Below are positions 57,570 through 64,000 of a DNA stretch of 64,000 bases, in pieces (the stretch's first letter is position 1; each line of letters opens with the position of its first letter). The notes beneath the pieces were generated by a model. It was not told the origin of the DNA and ran no database searches. It saw only the letters and a program-made list of their open reading frames with translations. Both the position numbers and the translations under genes were made by a program. This DNA is from Bradysia coprophila. Its lineage: Eukaryota > Arthropoda > Insecta > Diptera > Sciaridae. The stretch spans positions 3,712,800-3,776,799 of the forward strand of contig NW_023503313.1 in the NCBI RefSeq assembly GCF_014529535.1, in the 5' to 3' direction.

Positions 57570-60500
57570 ATGTACAAAATATTGATCAATTGCCTGCTAT
57601 TGATACTTCTGCCGCAATTGAGTGTCAGCGATTGTGGTTGCAATAAAGCGAATCGAGCCAAAAAGGTGGAACCATCCGTTCACCGTACACCAGAAGAGAG
57701 TCCGACCAGCGATTCAGATAATTTAGACGATGCACCTGATGCAGCACGCAAATTATTTCTGAATGATGATGATAGTCCGATCGATGATTCACTGGCTATA
57801 ATTCCCGGTGGTACGGTGACTGTAGGAACTAGTCGAGCAATTTTTCCGGAAGACAACGAATCACCGGAAAGGGTTGTAACGATCGACGACTTCTACATTG
57901 ATAGACATGAAGTGAGTAATGATAAGTTCGCGAAATTCGTTAGCAGCACGAACTATATCACGGATGCGGAAAAATTTGGCGACAGTTTCGTGTTCAAAGG
58001 GCTCATCACCGAGGAAGTGCAAACGAAGTACGTAGACTTTCGAGTAGCAAGTGCACCTTGGTGGTACAAAATCGATAAAGTTGATTGGCGACATCCGGAG
58101 GGGGCCGATTCAAATATTGAAGGTAAGACCATTATTAGTGTTTGTATCAGTAAGCATTCAGGGACTCAACTCATGCATTTTAATGACGATGACTCGTATT
58201 AATACAAAGCGACTGTATAGTAGAGATAGAGAACCAGCTTTTCTTCCAACATTTTCACGTGATTAATAAACTGCTATAGAACATCTGCAGCGTTGGATGC
58301 AACAGACCACAATTAGATTTTCTGTATTAGAAATGAATTTCTTCAACGCCACGACATAAAATTCTTTTGTTGCTTTATGATCACTGGTTTAATTCGAATA
58401 TTAACAACGACTCACTGTGTCATATCGCGACATTTTTTAACAATTTTTCATCAAAGGAATTTTTGTTAATCAAACGCTCTATGGTCTCCATGCGACTCGA
58501 ATTCGCAACTCCAAATTGAATCACGTCCTGTTGGCTTGCCAATGCCAATTTTGAAAATTCAAACGCTGGAGCACAATCACAAACAACTAAACTAAATTCA
58601 TTGTCTTTGTGGTATGCACCGAACCAGTTACCCCATTTCTCCATACCATTACGCTCCTCCGGTATGAGCACATCTTTACCCTCAGCTAATTCCACTTCTC
58701 CCAGCCATCGAAAATCGTTGGAAATCTGCGGAAGAATCAACGGTCCTCCATACAACCAGGTCCACCGCTCTCGAATGCCGTTAAGCCGATGCCAAGATGA
58801 AACGCATCCGGCCGGAAGTAGATAAAATGTGGTCGTTTGTTGCCTTGTCCAGCTGAAGCGTCGGTAAAATCCCCCTTCCGGATGACACTTTAAATTGAGA
58901 CCGATGATTATGTCTGCACAGGATAGCTTGTAGTCAATGGGATATTGGTTGATCTGTACAACGAATGTGCTAATGGAACTTATCAACAGTTGTCGGTCGT
59001 CGACGCTGAACTCAGATCTGGCTCCGATGTCTCTTTCGATGTTATTGGCAATGATCGATAACTTATCGGCGAGCTTAGTTCGGCAATTCATTTGTGCACA
59101 GTAAAAAGTGTTTCGGTCGTGGTAAACAATAAGAATTTTTTTTACACTTCTTACTCGTGTAACAACCGAAAGCATTAGTTTCGTACCTCCGAGCAAAACA
59201 TTTATGAAATGATACGAGATAGCAAAGGTTATCGGCAGTCTGTTTTCTTTCTTGAATGTTGTCTCGCAACTATCGTGTGCGATAGAGATGCAACTTCAGT
59301 GGTGTATATAATTTGAATAGTTGACACATTTCCAATCGATTCATTGAAGCACACTAATTATATAAGTCAGCAGACACAGCACCGACATCGTTTTTTTAAT
59401 TTATTGAAGGCCAAAGTTTGGTGATTGAAATTCATTTTTATTCTAATTTCGCCCTTCGATACGAAGTAGCGAGACGGTTAGAACACTGCTAGAGATAACA
59501 ACATTATATTGTGAGCATGTTGACGGACGGATGATATGTAAATTTCTGTTCTCTCCATTAAAGATCGAGGAAATCATCCCGTTGTGCATGTATCGTGGAA
59601 AGATGCGGTCGAATATTGTAAATGGGAAGGAAAAAGACTACCGACGGAAGCTGAATGGGAAACCGCTTGTCGTAGCGGACGAAAAGGCAAACTGTATCCA
59701 TGGGGTGATGCGATGAATCCACGGAACGAACATTGGTAAGATCAAATTTACTTTTATTTGTTACACACGGATCATAAATCAATGGCCGCTCGTTTACGCT
59801 TCCGATGATTCGATACCATGTCTGCCGTTTGTATTGTAACACCATCTGCCAATAGCCATTTGGAAAACTATTTTGCAGGAATATGAGACGTGTTAGATGT
59901 TTCAGTGAATAGCATCGGGTTATTCCACTTACAGATTCGTTAGTTTTGCTTCCTTTGATGTACAGTTCCTTTTCCGCATTGTCGAGTTTTGTCTCGTTTT
60001 TGAATTTGTTCACCTTGCCCTTGGTTAAGTCCATTAAATTTCTAGACCGTTGCCGACAAGTCTACGGAATACCGAACAAGAACGGTGAACGATGTGTTGC
60101 CTCTCCAAGATTCTGATAAAATAATTCCATTTACCTCTACGAGCATTGGCCCCACATGCCCCACATGATCGAAACGAGTGAGATATCTACCAAATTCGTA
60201 AAAGTTTTTATTCATGCGACCCAGGTCCACAGCGTTTGCGTCGGCCTCACAAATGTCTTTGGATAATTTTTGGAAAATATCGGGAACTTGTACTCTAAAC
60301 AGAGACGTTGGAATGTTAGATTCGTGTCACTCCACATCGAATTCGATTTTCTCACTTTAATATTCTGTATCTACTGTTCGAATCGAACTGCATTGCGTAC
60401 CATAGTGGAAGTTCAATTTTTTTACCTACTGTGAGATCTGCAGTTTCACATGACGGATCGATGCAACCTGTAAGAATGAAAGAATGGAAGAGGTCGCTAG

Positions 60501-61903
60501 ATAAATTGGTCGCACGATTTTGTACAGCTGAACAGCTTTTGATTAAGTTGATTTGACTCAGGTATCCGTTGGTTTCTCATTTTCGCCCATCAGATCCCAC
60601 CGATCCACATAAAGTGATTACAACGCACGGCAATTTAACTTACCCATTCCAACTAAATTCGCATCAACAATGCACGGTACTTTTTCTTGTGTCACAATGA
60701 TGTCTTCCAGTGAAAAATAGTTTGGATAATAACTGCCTCCTTGCATGCTGTTCTACTTTTTCGATAATCGGAAAGGTATAAATAAAAATAAACAAAAAAT
60801 GTTCTTCGTAAACAAGCGGCCTCCACGGCCTCGTACTAAAAAAAACAAACTCAGAGTCAAATGTCATTTGTGTAACTTTCGACGAAAGTACGCAGTCAAA
60901 GACATTTTGCGATAATGGCGAACGACAATGTAAACTAAATGGATTTTGTTTAAATTGTATTGGCGGGAACTTCTTGTATGATCGTTCTGGTAGAATAGAT
61001 TCCGACACATACAATGAGTTGATTTAAGGTTTTAGGGTGTTTCACAGTTGTTTGATACGTTGTCAAGTTTCAGTGCACTGTCTAGAATACCACTAATGTC
61101 TGAAGTGGTTGCTCATAAGCCATTCAAATTTCGGTGTCAAGTAAGTGTCGTAATCTGTTATTTCAGAACGACGGTGTTAACCAGCTCTTTGGTTGATTCA
61201 TGTTCACTCTTCAAAATGCCTTCTTCTCGTGTTCCGAGACTAACTTGACTAAAGTGATGTTTCAGCGATACTTAGGTCTAGTTAATCTCGGAACACGTCA
61301 GGTAATTCTGCACCTGATCTCTTGACCTAAACCTGATATTAACCTATCTTGACTTGACCCGAATAAACCAGAAAACAGAATCAGGTAATCAGGTCGAATC
61401 AGTTGGGCCAGTTTCAGTTTTGACAAAATAAGGCTCAGGTTCAAATCTGACCATTTTCAGCTACAATATCCTCTAATTGACAATTCTTACCTGCTCTCAT
61501 GATCAAACTTGCTGTTAAACCAAGATATTTTTATTCAGCTCAATACTTACACTACTTTATGACTAACTGCCCTGCAAAATTCACTTTCAGGATGAACATA
61601 TGGCAAGGAGACTTTCCCGACAATGATCTGGGCGAAGACGGATTCAAATCAACGTGTCCTGTCGACCAATTCAAACAGAACAAATTTGGTCTGTACAACA
61701 TCGTCGGAAATGTATGGGAATGGACGGCCGATGCATGGGATAAAACTGATCCCGTCACAGATGATATACGGCGTGTGAAGAAAGGCGGTTCGTATCTGTG
61801 TCACAAATCGTACTGCTATCGATATCGGTGCGCTGCCAGGTCACAGAATACAGCCGATAGTTCAGCCGGTAATCTCGGCTTTAGGTGTGCAAAGGATCTT
61901 TGA
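57570..61903 (+). CDS. Sumf1: Formylglycine-generating enzyme SUMF1
   Basis: ER enzyme that oxidises a cysteine in newly made sulfatases to the catalytic formylglycine. Exons 57570-58122, 59564-59735, 61591-61903 give 345 aa (human 374). The signal peptide [20 protein letters not shown] is followed by DCGCNK and an acidic linker. The FGE-sulfatase domain runs from about residue 70 to the end: [79 protein letters not shown]. The active-site cysteines are Cys312 and Cys317 in [20 protein letters not shown], equal to human Cys336 and Cys341. All key residues are present. Both introns contain a complete gene on the opposite strand (a DUF985 cupin in intron 1, Psf3 in intron 2). Confidence 0.96.
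58420..59196 (-). CDS. DUF985 (cupin_5) domain protein
   Basis: Cupin-fold protein of unknown reaction, predicted soluble. Single exon. The first Met at 59196 gives 258 aa; the Met at 59091 ([14 protein letters not shown]) is an alternative start that would skip a poorly conserved leader. The domain begins at about residue 90 with [14 protein letters not shown] (family L-x-HPEGGYY), then [20 protein letters not shown] (family T-x-IYYLL...SxxHR), then [20 protein letters not shown], and [19 protein letters not shown] (family LVGCTVAPGFDF). The usual E-x-WHFYAG motif reads ERWTWLYGG, so one conserved His is missing. Most members are bacterial, fungal or plant. The intronless gene sits wholly inside SUMF1 intron 1 on the opposite strand. 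Confidence 0.85.
   Translation of the reverse strand: MLGGTKLMLSVVTRVRSVKKILIVYHDRNTFYCAQMNCRTKLADKLSIIANNIERDIGARSEFSVDDRQLLISSISTFVVQINQYPIDYKLSCADIIIGLNLKCHPEGGFYRRFSWTRQQTTTFYLLPAGCVSSWHRLNGIRERWTWLYGGPLILPQISNDFRWLGEVELAEGKDVLIPEERNGMEKWGNWFGAYHKDNEFSLVVCDCAPAFEFSKLALASQQDVIQFGVANSSRMETIERLINKNSFDEKLLKNVAI
59753..59758 (-). terminator. Psf3: Psf3 polyadenylation signal
   Basis: AATAAA on the minus strand, 14 nt beyond the Psf3 stop. Cleavage 10-30 nt on would end the mRNA at about the edge of SUMF1 exon 2. Confidence 0.5.
59772..60746 (-). CDS. Psf3: GINS complex subunit Psf3
   Basis: Subunit of the GINS tetramer in the CMG replicative helicase; nuclear, essential for DNA replication. 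Exons in reading order: 60746-60644, 60467-60356, 60294-60135, 60061-59933, 59867-59772. They join in frame to 199 aa (human 216). Starts [20 protein letters not shown], the family N-terminus with EKVPC. Next come [11 protein letters not shown] and [20 protein letters not shown], then [19 protein letters not shown], the strongest Psf3 signature. It ends [12 protein letters not shown]...[12 protein letters not shown]. The gene lies inside SUMF1 intron 2 on the opposite strand. Its stop codon is only 37 bp from the SUMF1 exon 2 donor, and an AATAAA (59753-59758, minus strand) starts 14 nt past the stop. Confidence 0.93.
60747..61590. other. Rest of SUMF1 intron 2, Psf3 promoter
   Basis: Contains the presumed Psf3 promoter and intron sequence. 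No further gene is supported. Confidence 0.4.
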
Positions 61904-62052
61904 GGTTGAGCTGGCTCTCGGCTTCAATAGCAAAACACTGATGGGACAATCAAATAAACTGCACTGACGGACGTCGTACTTAAAGCCAAACATTTTGTTT
62001 GGAGAAGAGCAAAGTATTGTGGAGCAATTGATGCCAGTTTGTGTCTTGTTTT

Positions 62053-62067
62053 AATAAAATTTTTATT
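62053..62067. terminator. Overlapping bidirectional polyadenylation signals
   Basis: AATAAAATTTTTATT gives AATAAA on the plus strand (for SUMF1, stop 61903) and AATAAA on the minus strand (for the TraB gene, stop 62176) within 15 bp. Confidence 0.65.
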
Positions 62068-62175
62068 AGAAAATGTTCTTCGATCACTAAATTACACGAA
62101 CACAATTCCAATTCCAATTTTGACGATGAAAAATACTTACACGCAGTCATTGAACGATTAAACCAGTCGGCTTCC

Positions 62176-63487
62176 CTATAGCATACGTTGTATCGTCGGC
62201 CGAGCTAAACGGTAAACTCCATAGCCGATAAGACCCAGAATGCTCATTCTTATTGTGAACTTGAACACTCGATTGCTCAAACTGGCTGGAGGTATGGTTG
62301 TAATTTCTGGAATCCTTGCCGAGTCAACTTTACCCCAATGTTGTGCAATGCCGGAACAATGTCCAATTCCTACAACTCCAACCACCTAAACCAGTCACAT
62401 TGTTAGTACTTATCGTTCACAGGATGTGAGTTGACATTATAGTTACCTTAACTGGATGCAGACCACCATTTGGTGACGCTTGTGGCATTGCGGCTACTTG
62501 CAACGAATGGCACAAAAACAAGTCACGTTCAGACACAAACACATCCCGGAAAGCCGGATATTCGCCAGCCATTTCTTGCATTAATTCTTCGATCAGATCT
62601 TGCTGTTTGCACTGCTCCACATCCTCTTTTGTAATCTTTTCCTGTGACGTTAACAGTTTCCAAAATATCTTTATGGTTTGCCACGTTGATAGGCCGTGTA
62701 ATGCCCGTTGCAATGTGATGTTTAACGGTCGATCGCCCAGCTGAAGAATGCATTTGTCGAGTCGCTGAATTTCTTCGAAAGCTCGTCGAAATTCTCCGCC
62801 AGGTGCCATGCCCAGTTCCTTAGTTATTTTTGCGCTCATGTTCAACAGAACAATGTAAAATATGCCATTGACTAGACCATTCGTTTTAATAAGACTACGG
62901 ATCTGAAAAATGAGGATTTATCTTAATACCAAAACAAAACCTAAAACGTTTGGTGAGTGCGCGACCATACTTTCGGAATATTAATATCTCTGGCTTCTTC
63001 CAACAACGTTTTCTCGTCAAGTTTCAAAATGTGTATGCGACCAGGACACAATTCCACCATCACAATGTCGGGCTGAACATTTCTGATGACCTGAAACGAA
63101 AGGCATTAGTGGAATGATGCCTGACAAATATCGGAAATTATTGCGACTCACAAGCGACACATCATCCTGCGACTCTTTGGAAAAATGAGCGGTGCCCACC
63201 AAATACACCATCGATCCATGTGGTGTCGTCAGTTTGGTTACGGTGTGTGGTAAATTTTTATCAAATTCGCTAATCGATTTGTAAATTTTGATTGATTGGT
63301 CTTCCGGCAAGTCAGTTTGGCTGGATGATGTATCATCGTTTGGGGCGGGCGTTTTATCGTCATCAGTTCGGTTGGAAAAATCATCTGCGAATTCAATTGA
63401 AATCAAATTGAATTTTATTTTTACAATTTTTTGGTGTGAAAACCATTTACATTTTCGATTTTTTCGCTTAGACAACCGACACGCCAT
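62176..63487 (-). CDS. TraB domain-containing protein
   Basis: TraB/PrgY family, related to human TRABD, a membrane-anchored protein linked to mitochondria; the chemistry is unsettled (Tiki-like metalloprotease fold). Exons in reading order: 63487-63152 (probably with a 66-nt in-frame intron removed near the codon for KRKNRK), 63090-62971, 62902-62447, 62385-62176. The protein is about 351 aa spliced, 373 if that stretch is retained (human 376). Motifs: GSMVYLVGTAHFSKESQDDV (the GTAHxS motif), RNVQPDIVMVELCPGR (family conserved Glu and Arg), and VVGIGHCSGIAQHW (GxGH motif). The end IRMSILGLIGYGVYRLARP is a probable C-terminal membrane anchor. It converges on SUMF1. Confidence 0.92.
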
Positions 63488-64000
63488 CGTATAACGTTAA
63501 CAAAAAAAAATCTTTCTTCTCATAATTCAATTAGGCTTTGACAACGTTAAGTATCGATTGTTTTCTTAGGGGTACATTTTCATTCTGTAATAAATTAGAT
63601 TAAATGGCAGCAGACGGTTACCGGTGACGGTAATTTAGACAGGATCGCACGGGCTGACAAAAGGCTTACCGGAAGTCAAAAGGTGAGATTTAAACGAAAG
63701 GTGTGCTAGCACATTAAAGAATTTTAAGCAGAAGTTGAAAATAGAAATAGGGCCTGTCCGACATTATCATTCATGGCCTGTCCGACCCTGAATTTAGATC
63801 TTGTATTTTTGTTCGATAGAACAGACACAGTTTGAGCATCTATGGCATCTATTGGTGTTACAAAAATTTGTCTTGAAAATCTTCAAAAATAACATTTTAC
63901 TACTCGAAATGGAGGATTGGATCGAACTGACAGTAAAAGAAATCTATGATTCCGTTCCCGAGGCGTTCAATTTAGGATTTTTCATATAGAAAATATGAAC
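63488..64000. other. Right edge, no gene supported
   Basis: Upstream of the TraB gene. GGCCTGTCCGAC occurs twice about 30 bp apart (around 63750 and 63775). A short ORF (MEDWIELTVKEIYDSVPEAF) ends near 63989; I cannot tell whether it is real. Confidence 0.35.

Noticed and set aside
59558-60034. 158-aa minus-strand ORF as an independent protein
   Set aside because: Only its first part is Psf3 exon 4; the rest reads through an intron, the last Psf3 exon in the wrong frame, and antisense SUMF1.

Overview
The window looks like nuclear DNA of an insect, most likely a nematoceran fly such as a fungus gnat. That is an inference from AT-rich DNA, GT-AG introns often only 56-66 nt long, fly-like versions of known proteins, and dense non-autonomous DNA transposons. 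No species can be fixed from the sequence alone. All exon models below were assembled by eye from splice signals and reading frame.

Layout. 1-14.8 kb holds no protein gene I can support. It carries transposon debris: a hAT-like element filled with 10-bp minisatellites, LINE 3' ends (one with its own insertion), a tRNA-like SINE fragment and a MITE. 14.8-38.2 kb is one plus-strand gene, an RFX winged-helix transcription factor of about 770 aa. Its first coding intron contains three minus-strand genes for small secreted cysteine-rich peptides. These are paralogues, each with its own TATA box, and I do not recognise the family. The other long Rfx introns are loaded with TIR elements. 38.2-45 kb is gene-free with several hairpins. 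45.0-46.9 kb is an 8-exon coiled-coil protein of unknown function, followed by a 1.6-kb hAT-like element that has a 95-bp hAT-like element inside it.

49.1-63.5 kb is gene-dense: an RNA polymerase I RPA34/POLR1G-like subunit (minus), a snake-like secreted serine protease with seven exons (minus), the splicing factor CDC5L (plus), and the formylglycine-generating enzyme SUMF1 (plus). SUMF1 intron 1 contains a DUF985 cupin gene and intron 2 contains the GINS replication subunit Psf3, both on the minus strand. A TraB-domain protein (minus) converges on SUMF1, with overlapping polyadenylation signals.

The genes do not form one pathway. The notable themes are nested genes on the opposite strand, a probably undescribed secreted-peptide family inside Rfx, and hAT-like elements whose terminal repeats seem to have seeded minisatellite arrays.
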